The notes beneath the pieces are model-generated. The model saw only the letters and a list, made by a program, of their open reading frames with translations, did not search any database and was not told the origin of the DNA. Of a stretch of DNA of 50,009 nt, positions 33,847-41,901 are shown one piece after another. Made by a program: the position numbers and the translations under genes. Every line of letters begins with the position of its first letter. Position 1 is the stretch's first letter. This DNA comes from Natronorubrum sulfidifaciens JCM 14089 (GTDB taxonomy: Archaea; Halobacteriota; Halobacteria; Halobacteriales; Natrialbaceae): contig NZ_AOHX01000026.1 of assembly GCF_000337735.1 (NCBI RefSeq), positions 376,647 to 426,655 of the forward strand, in the 5' to 3' direction.

Positions 33847-34566
33847 TCACGGCTCCCGGACGAACTCGACCGCCGGCGTCCGGGACATCGACTCGTACCG
33901 GAGCGATGGCGTCCGCCCGTCGGGGATCGCGTCGTGCTTCCTGAGGAACGCGACGATACCGCGTTTGCCACCGAAATCACCCCGATAGCGACGAAACAGC
34001 CGCGGCACGGTGGCGACGTTGCCGTCCGGATCGTACGTCACGTTTTCCTCGAGAAACCATTCGACGGCGATGTTCAGCTCCGTGTCGACGTCGGCCGGCG
34101 AGTAGACCGTCACTGGGGGGCAGTGATCGCCACCGTGACTCACCGCGAAGTGAATCCGTGGCTCACAGTCGTCCAGTCGGAACCGCCGTTCGAACGACGA
34201 GGGAAACAGCCGTGGAACGTAGCCACGTCCCAGCGGATGTTTCGACGATCGGAGCATGCCGTGCTCGATATCATTGAGACTCATCCGGACACCGCTCACC
34301 GGAATCCGATCACGGGTGCGAAATCGCCAGCGGTCTCGAATGCCGCCATCGAGGACCGATGGGTCGTCCTCCGAGAGCAACTGCACGTAGGCGTTGTAGC
34401 AGTTGAGCCAGAAGGCGAGTTTTCCCTCGCGGCTGGCGAGTGCGCGCCGTAGCCGTGCTCGCTCGAGCGTCGCGAGCCGGTCTTGCAGCCAGTCAGTATC
34501 ACCCTCGGTCGTGACCGTATACAGCAGATCGGCCGAGAGGGAGAGGGGATCGAGCTGGGTCGGCAT
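33847..34566 (-). CDS. DUF547 domain protein
   Basis: A 239-aa protein with the DUF547 signature 'KLAFWLNCYNAYVQLL' and 'LNDIEHGMLRSSKHPLG', 'DCEPRIHFAVSHGGDHCPPV' and 'FLRKHDA'. The Cys and two His residues are arranged like papain/NlpC-type enzymes, but no activity is proven. I use the ATG at 34566; an in-frame ATG at 34626 is also possible and has a TATA-like GATAAAAC about 24 bp upstream. It is convergent with the HVO_2922-type gene and divergent from the AI-2E-type gene. Confidence 0.9.
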   Translation of the reverse strand: MPTQLDPLSLSADLLYTVTTEGDTDWLQDRLATLERARLRRALASREGKLAFWLNCYNAYVQLLSEDDPSVLDGGIRDRWRFRTRDRIPVSGVRMSLNDIEHGMLRSSKHPLGRGYVPRLFPSSFERRFRLDDCEPRIHFAVSHGGDHCPPVTVYSPADVDTELNIAVEWFLEENVTYDPDGNVATVPRLFRRYRGDFGGKRGIVAFLRKHDAIPDGRTPSLRYESMSRTPAVEFVREP

Positions 34567-34681
34567 TCGTTCGGCTGTTAGTGAACCAGACTCATGAAGC
34601 CGTGTGACGAGTCGCGGTGACACTCTCATCGAGGGACACGTCTGGACCAGTTTTATCCGACACTTCGTGGAGGGAACCACT

Positions 34682-35701
34682 GTGAACCTGAGCAAAGGAT
34701 ATCTCTTGGCGCTCGTCCTCCTCTTTGCGTACCTCTCGTGGCAACTGGTGACGCCATTTCTGCAGTTCGTCCTCGGAGCCGTCCTCATCGCCTTCATCTG
34801 CTATCCGGTACAGACTCGACTCGAGGGCTACGTTTCGCCGACAGTTGCGGCGTTTACACTCGTCTTGCTTTCGGTTGTCGTCTTCATCGTTCCGTTCGTG
34901 CTAGTCGTCCTCGCCGTCGCCGACGACGCCACCGCACTCGTTCAGGAACTCGACCCCGAAACACTACAGGTCGCCGAGTTCGAGGCGTGGGTCGAAGACG
35001 AAACGGGGTTTGAGGTCGATCTGACGGCAACACTCGTCGACTCCGCAGAACAGATCGGAACTATCGTCCTCGAGCAGACGACGGCGTGGTTCAGTGTGGT
35101 TACGCACACCCTGATCGGGCTCGGGCTCGCACTGTTTTTGCTCTACTACCTGCTCAAGGATGGTGATGAGCTGATGGTGTGGCTCCGGGAAATAACGCCG
35201 CTTCCAGCGGATGTCCAGGACGATCTGTACGGCGAACTCGACGAGGTCATGTGGGCCGTCTTGGCCGGCCACGTCCTGATTGCGATCATCGAAGGCGTCA
35301 TCGCCGGTCTGGGGCTGTTCGTCACCGGCATTCCAAACGCTGCCTTCTGGACGTTCATCATGGTTATTCTCTCACTGGTTCCGCTCATCGGCGCGTTTCT
35401 CGTCTGGGGGCCTGCCGTGGGCTATCTGCTGCTGACCGGCGAGCCGATTCTCGCACTCGGACTGGCGATCTACAGCGCGATCATCGTCGGTATTGCAGAC
35501 GATTACCTGCGGCCGATTGTCGTCGACCGCTACGCCGAAATCAATCCGGCAGTCATCATTCTCGGCGTCCTCGGCGGGATCTACGCCTTCGGCATCATGG
35601 GGCTGTTCTTTGGCCCAGTGCTCCTTGGTGCCCTGCTCGCAACGCTCGATGTCGTCAACGACCACTACGAGCGCCTCGGCGACGAGACGGGGTCGTCGTG
35701 A
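34682..35701 (+). CDS. AI-2E family transporter (PerM-like)
   Basis: A 339-aa protein with seven or eight helices in the AI-2E/PerM order: three N-terminal helices, a soluble segment (about 85-150), then helices with 'LPLIGAFLVWGPAVGYLLLTG', 'PAVIILGVLGGIYAFGIMGLFFGPVLLG'. Members export small signals or act as Na+/H+ antiporters; for an archaeon no quorum-sensing role should be assumed. The GTG at 34682 is favoured because a TATA-like GTTTTATC lies about 30 bp upstream; the frame could extend to 34604. Confidence 0.92.
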   Translation: MNLSKGYLLALVLLFAYLSWQLVTPFLQFVLGAVLIAFICYPVQTRLEGYVSPTVAAFTLVLLSVVVFIVPFVLVVLAVADDATALVQELDPETLQVAEFEAWVEDETGFEVDLTATLVDSAEQIGTIVLEQTTAWFSVVTHTLIGLGLALFLLYYLLKDGDELMVWLREITPLPADVQDDLYGELDEVMWAVLAGHVLIAIIEGVIAGLGLFVTGIPNAAFWTFIMVILSLVPLIGAFLVWGPAVGYLLLTGEPILALGLAIYSAIIVGIADDYLRPIVVDRYAEINPAVIILGVLGGIYAFGIMGLFFGPVLLGALLATLDVVNDHYERLGDETGSS

Positions 35702-35768
35702 GCGGTGTGGATGTGCCGGCGAAACTATATGTAGTGGAACATACACACGGACAGTGGGTGATCGTTCG

Positions 35769-35960
35769 ATGGCTCTCTCTCGTGTCCAGTTGCTTCTGGT
35801 GATCGCGTTTCTGGTCGTCGTGCTCGTCGAACTGCGAACGGTGCTCGGGTTTTTCGGCATCGACCTCTCGGCGACGACGGCGGCAGTTGTCGGCGTCGTC
35901 ATCATCGGCACGCTCGTGCTCTGGTCGCTGGCCTCGAGTGGAGATCGCTCGAACGAGTAA
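35769..35960 (+). CDS. Small two-helix membrane protein
   Basis: A 63-aa protein with helices at about 4-26 and 33-54 (LLLVIAFLVVVLVELRTVL; TAAVVGVVIIGTLVLWSLA) and a short charged tail. A TATA-like ACTATATG lies about 40-50 bp upstream (35721-35728). It sits in its own transcription context between the AI-2E-type and methylthiotransferase genes. No family assignment. Confidence 0.72.
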   Translation: MALSRVQLLLVIAFLVVVLVELRTVLGFFGIDLSATTAAVVGVVIIGTLVLWSLASSGDRSNE

Positions 35961-36024
35961 GCCCACTCGAGCGCCGGAATCCGTCGCGCTTTTGCCCGAC
36001 GAGCGCGGAGAAGCGGATACGCGA

Positions 36025-37278
36025 ATGGCCCGCTATCATATCGAAACCTACGGCTGTACGTCGAATCGCGGAGAGAGCCGTGAGATCGAGCGACGGCTCC
36101 GCGATGCGGGCCACTACCGGGTCGACGGGCCGGACGACGCCGACGTCGCCATTTTGAACACCTGTACCGTCGTCGAGAAGACCGAACGGAACATGCTCCG
36201 TCGGGCCGAGGAACTGGCCGACGAGACGGCCGATCTCTTCATTACGGGCTGTATGGCCCTCGCACAGGGCGAGGAGTTCGCGCAGGCAGATATCGACGGT
36301 CAGGTGCTCCACTGGGATGAGGTTCCCGAAGCCGTCACCAACGGCGAGTGTCCGACCACGACCCCCGACGCCGAGCCGATCCTTGACGGCGTCGTCGGCA
36401 TTCTGCCCATCGCTCGCGGCTGTATGTCCGACTGTTCGTACTGTATTACCAAACACGCAACAGGCAAGATCGACTCGCCACCGATCGAAGAAAACGTCGC
36501 GAAAGCCCGCGCGCTGATCCACGCCGGTGCAAAGGAGATCCGCATTACAGGCCAAGACACTGGCGTCTACGGCTGGGACGAAGGCGAACGAAAGCTCCAC
36601 CGGCTGCTCGAGCGAATCTGTGCCATCGAGGGCGACTTCCGCGTCCGCGTCGGGATGGCCAACCCGAAAGGCGTCCACGGCATCCGCGAGGAACTCGCTG
36701 CGGTGTTCGCCGAACACGACGAACTGTACGATTTCCTTCACGCGCCCGTGCAGTCGGGATCGAACGACGTCCTCGGGGATATGCGCCGCCAACATCAGGT
36801 CGATGAGTATCTCGAGGTCGTCGAGACGTTCGACGACGCTCTCGAGTACTGGACGCTCTCGACGGACTTCATCGTCGGCTTCCCGACGGAAACCGACCAC
36901 GACCACGCCCAGTCGATGGCCCTCCTTCGGGAAACCCGCCCGGAGAAGATCAACGTCACCCGATTCTCCAAGCGACCGGGCACCGACGCTGCCGAGATGA
37001 AAGGACTGGGCGGGACGATCAAAAAGGAGCGCTCCAAGGAGATGAGCGCCGCGAAACGCGAGCTCGTCGCCGACGCCTACGCCGAGATGGTCGGCGAGAC
37101 ACGCGAAGACGTCCTCGTCGTTGAGGAGGGAACCGCCGACTCAGTCAAGTGTCGAGACTCGGCCTACCGACAGGTTATCGTTCAAAACGCAAGCGAACAC
37201 GGCCTCGAGCCCGGCGATTTCGTCGACCTCGAGATCACGGCCCACGAGACGATGTACGCGTTCGGCAAGCCGATCTAG
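36025..37278 (+). CDS. tRNA t6A37 methylthiotransferase (MtaB/CDKAL1 type)
   Basis: A radical SAM enzyme that adds a methylthio group to t6A at position 37 of ANN-decoding tRNAs. The 417-aa protein has the N-terminal cluster cysteines C11, C47 and C76, the radical SAM triad C133, C137 and C140 (RGCMSDCSYC), and a C-terminal TRAM domain (about 355-417). The start 'MARYHIETYGCTSN' is canonical. It is not cotranscribed with any obvious tRNA gene. Confidence 0.95.
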   Translation: MARYHIETYGCTSNRGESREIERRLRDAGHYRVDGPDDADVAILNTCTVVEKTERNMLRRAEELADETADLFITGCMALAQGEEFAQADIDGQVLHWDEVPEAVTNGECPTTTPDAEPILDGVVGILPIARGCMSDCSYCITKHATGKIDSPPIEENVAKARALIHAGAKEIRITGQDTGVYGWDEGERKLHRLLERICAIEGDFRVRVGMANPKGVHGIREELAAVFAEHDELYDFLHAPVQSGSNDVLGDMRRQHQVDEYLEVVETFDDALEYWTLSTDFIVGFPTETDHDHAQSMALLRETRPEKINVTRFSKRPGTDAAEMKGLGGTIKKERSKEMSAAKRELVADAYAEMVGETREDVLVVEEGTADSVKCRDSAYRQVIVQNASEHGLEPGDFVDLEITAHETMYAFGKPI

Positions 37279-37550
37279 CGACTCGGTCTCAAGTGTTTTG
37301 GCGTCGGTTCCGACCTCGAGTGCATGATTCTGCCGTCGACGCACCTGCTCACCGAGTGGCGAGCTCGTCGACGGCATTTCAGCGGAGTGGGAAGAAACAG
37401 CCGACCGAGCAACAGCAGCCACAGCAAGCGGTCTTCGCTTCTCGAGTCGCACTCGAGCCACCGGGAGGTGTCCAGATCACTCGACAGTGACGATCAGTTT
37501 GGACGGCTCACCGGCTGAACAAGCGACGTGAACGACAGGAAGAAAGCGGC
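37279..37550. other. Intergenic region without a recognisable gene
   Basis: This 272-bp stretch lies between the convergent methylthiotransferase and VKOR-like genes. A 64-codon frame on the plus strand has no protein character (Ser/Arg-rich, no TATA box). I see no strong terminator hairpin. Confidence 0.5.
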
Positions 37551-38186
37551 TTAGACGAACGGAACCGGGTCCGGAAGCGGCAGGAGCGTAACCATGAACA
37601 GGCCAGCGAGCGTGACCAGCCCGACGAGCACCGGGAAGACGATCAGCGGGAGGTTCGTCTTTCCGATCACGTCGCCGAGGTCACCGGCCATGTTCGAGAG
37701 CGACGGCGTCGTGCTCTTTCGCAGGATCACCAACTCGAGGGCGAACAGGATGATCGTCGCGCCCGCGGACACCATACAGAACGGGCAGATCTCACCGATG
37801 ACGCCCAACTGGAGGTAGACGAAGTACGACGAGAACACCACACCACTGGCCGTGATCGGCGTCAGGATCTTGATGATCAAGGGGTGGCGCGTGTCGAACC
37901 ACCAGAGGGAGAGCCCGATGGTTGTCAGGTAGTAGAATCCGCCCAGCGTCGCGAGCGGGATGCCGAAGACGTACGCCCACTGACTCGTGATGACTTCGAT
38001 ACTACCTTGCACTGGCGCGTCGGCGGGAATCGCCGGAATGGCGAAGAAATGGATCGCTGTGAGGGCAACAGTCACTAACCAGCCCATCACGGCGACAAGC
38101 GTGAAGACGCCGAATAGGACCGACACGCGTGGCGAGTACTCCCACTCGTAATCGAACGCCAGTGTTCTCGGGTTTTCAGTTGACAT
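37551..38186 (-). CDS. Vitamin K epoxide reductase (VKOR) family membrane protein
   Basis: A 211-aa protein with five helices and the VKOR features FGIP (74-77) and the active-site CPFC (134-137). VKOR enzymes reoxidise disulfide-forming partners using quinones. The only cysteines in the whole protein are the two of CPFC: the loop cysteine pair that normally shuttles electrons is absent. It may work with another protein's cysteines or have a different role. The ATG at 38186 lies directly before a perfect inverted repeat and a TATA-like box about 30 bp upstream. Confidence 0.9.
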   Translation of the reverse strand: MSTENPRTLAFDYEWEYSPRVSVLFGVFTLVAVMGWLVTVALTAIHFFAIPAIPADAPVQGSIEVITSQWAYVFGIPLATLGGFYYLTTIGLSLWWFDTRHPLIIKILTPITASGVVFSSYFVYLQLGVIGEICPFCMVSAGATIILFALELVILRKSTTPSLSNMAGDLGDVIGKTNLPLIVFPVLVGLVTLAGLFMVTLLPLPDPVPFV

Positions 38187-38224
38187 GCAATACTGGCTTG
38201 GCGGACCACTACCATAAGTATTGC
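38187..38224. promoter_or_regulatory. Inverted repeat over the VKOR-like promoter
   Basis: GCAATACT (38187-38194) and AGTATTGC (38217-38224) are perfect 8-bp arms, centres 30 bp apart, with the right arm over the TATA-like ATACTTAT and the left arm touching the start codon. This is a good position for a repressor that loops or binds on one DNA face. Confidence 0.55.
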
Positions 38225-38601
38225 GGTGACTTCCCAATTCTATACAATCAGAACAGGGCGAAGGCACTCAGTTGCGTTGAAAACGGATTAGACAGCGGAT
38301 ATCTGCCTACTTCGCGTCGAATATCAGAACCTCCCTCGACACAGCTCTCTCCACAGCCCAATCCGTATTGCGTTGAGAGAACAATATTATCATCGTGCAC
38401 ATCACAAACGAGCCCCCTTCGATCCGGGCTAGCGGCGATCGCGTCACCGGCTCTACCCAATCCACGCTCGAGTGGCCACGTCCTCGATGCCCCTCGACTC
38501 GACGACGCGCCGTCCGTTCGTGCGGTCTGTGGTCCCGAGTTCCAGAGACCGGGTCGGTAGTCGGCGGGCCGTGCCGACAGCAGCCCGTCTCACTGTAACC
38601 G
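38225..38601. other. Long intergenic region; structured repeat copy B at its right end
   Basis: No coding frame here looks real. Bases 38230-38400 are AT-richer than the genome and include a rough inverted repeat (AAACGGATTAGACAGCGG against CCACAGCCCAATCCGTATT, in the region 38277-38375). Bases 38523-38594 carry copy B of the structured element also found at 15.7 and 40.9 kb. Confidence 0.5.
38523..38594. repeat. Structured intergenic repeat, copy B
   Basis: It shares TCGGCGGGCC and GACAGCAGCCCGTCTCA (38577-38593) with copies A and C, and GTCCCGAGT (38532-38540) with copy C. The left arm is degenerate, so pairing is weaker than in A or C. Confidence 0.6.
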
Positions 38602-39141
38602 TCACTCGAAGACGACGGCGCTGTTCTCGTCGGGGACGATGGCCCCGTCCTGTTCGGCGAACGCCTCGTGGACGAGGTCGTACGTTTCCTCGAGTGCCTC
38701 GACGATCACCGTGGTGTCACTGAGGACGGGCATGAAATTGGTGTCGCCTTGCCAGCGCGGGACGACGTGAGTGTGGAGGTGGTCTCCGATGGAGCCACCG
38801 GCCCCGTCACCGAGGTTCAAGCCGGCGTTGAACCCATCTGGTTCGAGGGCAACCTCGAGTGCGTCGAAGGTTCGCTGTTTCAAGCGGGCATGATCGAGCA
38901 GTTGGTCGTCGGTAAGCTCGCTGTAGTCGCCAGTGTGGGTTTGGGGGATCACCATCGTGTGGCCTGGGTTGTACGGATAGTTGTTCAGCATGACGAACGC
39001 GTGCTCGCTGCGTGCGACGAGGAGATTCTCCCTGTCTGTCTCCTGTTCGGGCAGTTCACAGAACACACAGTCGTCGATATCGGGGTTTTTGTCCGCTCGC
39101 CTGATCCACTCGATGCGCCACGGTGCGAACACCTGTTCCAT
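38602..39141 (-). CDS. HIT family hydrolase/nucleotidyltransferase
   Basis: A 179-aa HIT protein with the histidine triad HLHTHVVPRW (His121, His123, His125) and a Cys pair C25-xx-C28 that often binds zinc in this branch. Length, the 'APWRIEWIRR' start and the zinc site resemble Ap4A phosphorylase/hydrolase-like HIT proteins. On the minus strand a TACTATA box lies about 27 bp before the ATG at 39141. Confidence 0.92.
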   Translation of the reverse strand: MEQVFAPWRIEWIRRADKNPDIDDCVFCELPEQETDRENLLVARSEHAFVMLNNYPYNPGHTMVIPQTHTGDYSELTDDQLLDHARLKQRTFDALEVALEPDGFNAGLNLGDGAGGSIGDHLHTHVVPRWQGDTNFMPVLSDTTVIVEALEETYDLVHEAFAEQDGAIVPDENSAVVFE

Positions 39142-39499
39142 ACTGCCACCCACTCGAGGCGACGTATAGTACCCATTGAAACACCTCACAAGCACCCCTG
39201 AGAGCGGGCCGTTCCGTTCAGCGCCGGTACAAGCTCCGCTTGTACACAGCCGATCGATTACAAGCAACTAATGTGTCGTCTCGACTCGCCAAGTTGCGTG
39301 CTCGTTCTCGAGCGATCGAGTCTGCGGTTGTCCCGTTCCTCGCTCGCTGAACCGTTCAAACGTTTGAGAGTGGTCTATGAACAGTCTTGGCCGACCTAAG
39401 GCCGTAATATAGTAGATGTAATTACGTCTTTCGATCCGTTCGTGTCAGTCCACGAAATGAAACAGGGATTTAAGACTACACTACGGAATTGTTCCGATA
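39142..39499. other. Regulatory intergenic region with several palindromes
   Basis: It contains the HIT promoter (TACTATA on the minus strand, about 39165-39171), a perfect 12-bp palindrome TCAAACGTTTGA at 39356-39367 and the near-palindrome GATGTAATTACGTC at 39415-39428. The GATTTAAGA box at 39468-39476 serves the zinc-ribbon gene. No gene is seen. Confidence 0.5.
39468..39476 (+). promoter_or_regulatory. TATA-like box of the zinc-ribbon gene
   Basis: GATTTAAGA ends 23 bp before the ATG at 39500 and fits a leaderless transcript. Confidence 0.6.
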
Positions 39500-39700
39500 A
39501 TGGCAACGACAGACAACTCCGTCAATGGGATGACCGAGCACTGCGACGACTGCGATCTCGACACGCTTCACGAGGTGTCCGTCCAGATTCGAACTGAAAG
39601 TCTCAAAGAAGAGAACGCGCAGTTCTCCCGTGAGCCCTACCGTGTGGCTGAATGTCAACGGTGTGGTAACCGAACGAGTCAGCGGATGAACAACGCCTAG
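39500..39700 (+). CDS. Small zinc beta-ribbon protein
   Basis: A 66-aa protein with two CxxC pairs (C15/C18 and C52/C55) around a charged 'EVSVQIRTES' strand, the layout of a zinc beta-ribbon. I recognise it as a widespread haloarchaeal family (DUF7835 type, recalled). A strong TATA box supports expression. Such ribbons often bind nucleic acid or protein; the role is unknown. Confidence 0.85.
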   Translation: MATTDNSVNGMTEHCDDCDLDTLHEVSVQIRTESLKEENAQFSREPYRVAECQRCGNRTSQRMNNA

Positions 39701-39758
39701 GGCTTCACTCGACTGTTGGTCCACCGGACTCGCTTGCCCTCGTTGCCCGGTCTCCCGA

Positions 39759-39774
39759 TGTGACTCGAGTCACA
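39759..39774. promoter_or_regulatory. Perfect 16-bp palindrome between convergent genes
   Basis: TGTGACTCGAGTCACA is a perfect palindrome between the zinc-ribbon gene (ends 39700) and map (ends 39815). It could form a cruciform or bind a dimeric protein; without a T-run it is not a typical terminator. Confidence 0.5.
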
Positions 39775-39814
39775 GCCGTCGACGCTCGAAGATGTGCCGA
39801 TCGCTGCCGCTGCG

Positions 39815-40711
39815 CTACTGTGTCGTTACTTCACAGCCGTCTTCGGTGAGGATGATCGTGTGTTCTTTCTGGCTGACGAGATAGCCATCGTCCTCTTTGA
39901 GCACGGGATAGCCGTGGACGATGTTGTTTCGCTTGAGCCGACGCAGCGCCATCTCCGCGCGATCGGTCTCGAGCCAGCGTGTCGCAAACGGCAGCGTGCG
40001 GAACTCCTCGGTGATCTGTTCTAAGGCCTTGCGGGCCTGTCGATCACGAACGGACCCCTCACGCTGGAGCGAGAAAATCTCCTCGCTTGCGCCTTCGGTG
40101 ACCTTGCCGCCGCCGTCGGTCGCGAACGGCTCGATGGCAACGACGTCGCCGACCTCGAGCGTCGTGCCTTGCGAGACGGCACGGTTCGGGATGTTCGGGC
40201 TGGTGTGTTGTTCCCAGTGGCCCAGTCCGTGGCCAGTGAGGTTGACCACGGGGTTGAAGCCGTAGCCGTCGATGACGTCCTCAATTTCGGCCCCGATGTC
40301 GCTGGTGTTGATGCCGGGTTCGATGATATCAATCGCCGCCTCGAGGGCCTGTTCGGATGCTTCGGCCAACTCCGGATTCCCTGAGAGATCGACGGTGATC
40401 GCTGTGTCGGCGAGCCAGCCGTCGACGTGGACGCCGATATCGAGGTTGATCATCTCCTCGCCGAACGTCGAGTCGTCGTCGATGGATGGCGTCGCATGGG
40501 CCGCTTCCTCGTCGATCGAGATGTTGACCGGGAAAGCGGGCTTTGCGCCGAGTTCGCGGATGCGATCTTCGGCGTACTCAGCGATCTCGAGGTGGCTCGC
40601 GCCGACCTCGACGCGCTCGGCGGTCTCTTCGCGAACCTGTGCGAGGATCTCGCCGGCTTCGCGGTGTTTTTCGTACTTCTCGGATGTCAGATCCACCTCT
40701 GATTCGGCCAT
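39815..40711 (-). CDS. map: Methionine aminopeptidase, type II
   Basis: The enzyme removes the initiator Met from nascent proteins. The 298-aa protein has substrate-site His72 (AHATP), metal ligands Asp91 and Asp102, His161 (GHGLGHWEQH), Glu194 (AIEPF) and a C-terminal Glu region (QKEHTIILTEDG), with the type II insertion (about 215-270). The ATG at 40711 gives the family N-terminus. Confidence 0.96.
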   Translation of the reverse strand: MAESEVDLTSEKYEKHREAGEILAQVREETAERVEVGASHLEIAEYAEDRIRELGAKPAFPVNISIDEEAAHATPSIDDDSTFGEEMINLDIGVHVDGWLADTAITVDLSGNPELAEASEQALEAAIDIIEPGINTSDIGAEIEDVIDGYGFNPVVNLTGHGLGHWEQHTSPNIPNRAVSQGTTLEVGDVVAIEPFATDGGGKVTEGASEEIFSLQREGSVRDRQARKALEQITEEFRTLPFATRWLETDRAEMALRRLKRNNIVHGYPVLKEDDGYLVSQKEHTIILTEDGCEVTTQ

Positions 40712-40927
40712 GCACCGGGGTTGTACCGGTCGACAAAAAGAGGTTCCGCCTCCAACTGGGATCGCTGCGGGTGACACGATTGCCCGAAGACGTACCGAGT
40801 GGCGTGCGAACGGCCGTCGAAACGGACGATAGTGTCACACACCTGTCTGAAACAGTCACCGGCGTTTTATCGCTCGCGCAAGTCAGAGTATCCGGCGTGA
40901 GAGACGCCACGTTCGGGCGGGCACGGC

Positions 40928-41001
40928 TGAGACGGGCTGCTGTCCCGAGTACGGGCGGCGGGTCTGAACTCGGCGGGCCGTGACGACAGCAGTCCGTCTG
41001 A
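40928..41001. repeat. Structured intergenic repeat, copy C
   Basis: The arms TGAGACGGGCTGCTGTC (40928-40944) and GACAGCAGTCCGTCTGA (40985-41001) pair at 15 of 17 positions. An inner stem CCGAGT/ACTCGG (about 40944-40972) nests inside. Related copies lie at 15.7 and 38.5 kb. Confidence 0.7.
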
Positions 41002-41132
41002 CCCGGCGAGGGACCCAGCAGATGGACTCCGTCGGCCTCGAGGTGGGTCCACCCTGTCGGCCACAGTCCCGGTCGACGGCTCGTCTTTTACCCACCTCGT
41101 TCGTGGTGTCGCTCGAGCGATGAGCCGACTCT

Positions 41133-41146
41133 CGCGCATGCGCGAA
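41133..41146. repeat. Perfect 14-bp palindrome
   Basis: TCGCGCATGCGCGA is followed by an A-rich run. It could be a hairpin terminator for an unseen transcript or a protein site. Confidence 0.45.
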
Positions 41147-41324
41147 ACGAAAAATTAGTATCGGAAATGCGAACGAGCGCGATCGATTGACGGCCCGTGT
41201 GTTGTGTTCGCGACCCGATATCGGTTGCAGACCTCCGTTCGGGGTGGCGACGAACCGTTGGGTTAGAACGGTGCTGGCGAAATTCCGCAGACTTACCACA
41301 CCGGCCTGTGTACCTCCGACGACG

Positions 41325-41582
41325 ATGACACCGGTTGCCCTGCTTGCAGTCTTCTGTGCGGTGATGGCAGCGATCGCGATCGGGCGACTGGTCGTCGATG
41401 AACAACCAGAGTACGTCGATATCGGTACGACGTTCGTTGTCGTCGGCATCACGGTGTTGGCCACGCTTTGGGTGTTCCTCGAGGAGCGTCTCCTCTCCCC
41501 AGTCGGCTGGCTACTGCTGGCGGTCGTCGGCGGGTGTGCCATCGTTGTTGGCGTCGCGGTGATTGCTCTGTACTGGGAGTAG
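41325..41582 (+). CDS. Small membrane protein, three helices
   Basis: An 85-aa protein from the ATG at 41325 with hydrophobic segments at about 2-22, 33-52 and 60-82, and a short polar joint (DEQPEYVDIG). I recognise no family. A weak TATA-like ACTTACC lies about 30 bp upstream. Confidence 0.65.
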   Translation: MTPVALLAVFCAVMAAIAIGRLVVDEQPEYVDIGTTFVVVGITVLATLWVFLEERLLSPVGWLLLAVVGGCAIVVGVAVIALYWE

Positions 41583-41857
41583 GCGGCTACACCGAACGGT
41601 ATCCGCTGGTGTGACTCTCATCCCTCCGGTTCTCGTCACGACTGCCGCTGGCGCGGGTTTTACACGATTGTTCCATAAACTCCTGATTCGCGGGGATGAA
41701 ATTGAAAGACAAATCTATATTCGGATATTGGAAGACAAACGTCCAATTTCACTAAATCCGAGTTTCGCTCGTCTCGGTCAGCAAAACCCCGTAAACACAT
41801 CACGTAGCACGTATAACTCGGTTTTGTATCGCCCCAACTTTTGCCGCCCCTAGATGG
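41583..41857. other. Low-GC patch upstream of icd
   Basis: Bases about 41665-41840 are clearly AT-richer than their surroundings (GATGAAATTGAAAGAC, TCTATATTCGGATATTGG and similar). An open frame on the plus strand has no recognisable domain. It may be a decayed mobile or foreign fragment, or an extended regulatory zone for icd. Confidence 0.45.
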
Positions 41858-41873
41858 AAAAGGTAGACCTTTT
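41858..41873. promoter_or_regulatory. Operator-like inverted repeat at the icd promoter
   Basis: AAAAGGT and ACCTTTT are exact arms around AG, and the right arm overlaps a TATA-like CCTTTTA about 28-34 bp before the icd ATG at 41902. Confidence 0.55.
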
Positions 41874-41901
41874 ACCTCCGTCGAAGAACCGTACAAATGA
41901 G

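Larger units (their letters stand above)
40712..41324. other. 613-bp gene-free region with structured repeat copy C and palindromes
   Basis: Frames here lack protein character. Visible elements are the map promoter area, copy C of the structured repeat (40928-41001), the palindrome CGCTCGAGCG at 41111-41120 and a perfect 14-bp palindrome TCGCGCATGCGCGA at 41133-41146, followed by AAACGAAAAATTAG, which is terminator- or promoter-like. Confidence 0.5.

Noticed and set aside
34682-35701. Calling the AI-2E-type protein a quorum-signal exporter
   Set aside because: The family name is historical; nothing here shows AI-2 production or sensing.
37324-37518. 64-codon plus-strand frame after the methylthiotransferase gene
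   Set aside because: Ser/Arg-rich sequence with no TATA box or family.
38277-38375. Possible MITE-like inverted repeat (AAACGGATT...AATCCGT arms)
   Set aside because: Too many mismatches beyond the 7-bp core and no target-site duplication; noted only within the intergenic entry.
38248-38460. 70-codon minus-strand frame in the region before the HIT gene
   Set aside because: No conserved character, and it overlaps a degenerate inverted repeat.
40883-41542. Long minus-strand frame of 219 codons in the gene-free region before the 85-aa membrane gene
   Set aside because: It has Arg/Thr/Ser-rich random composition and overlaps structured repeat copy C and the real plus-strand membrane gene.
41563-41853. 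Plus-strand frame of 96 codons upstream of icd
   Set aside because: It spans the AT-rich patch and has no domain or haloarchaeal acidic bias.
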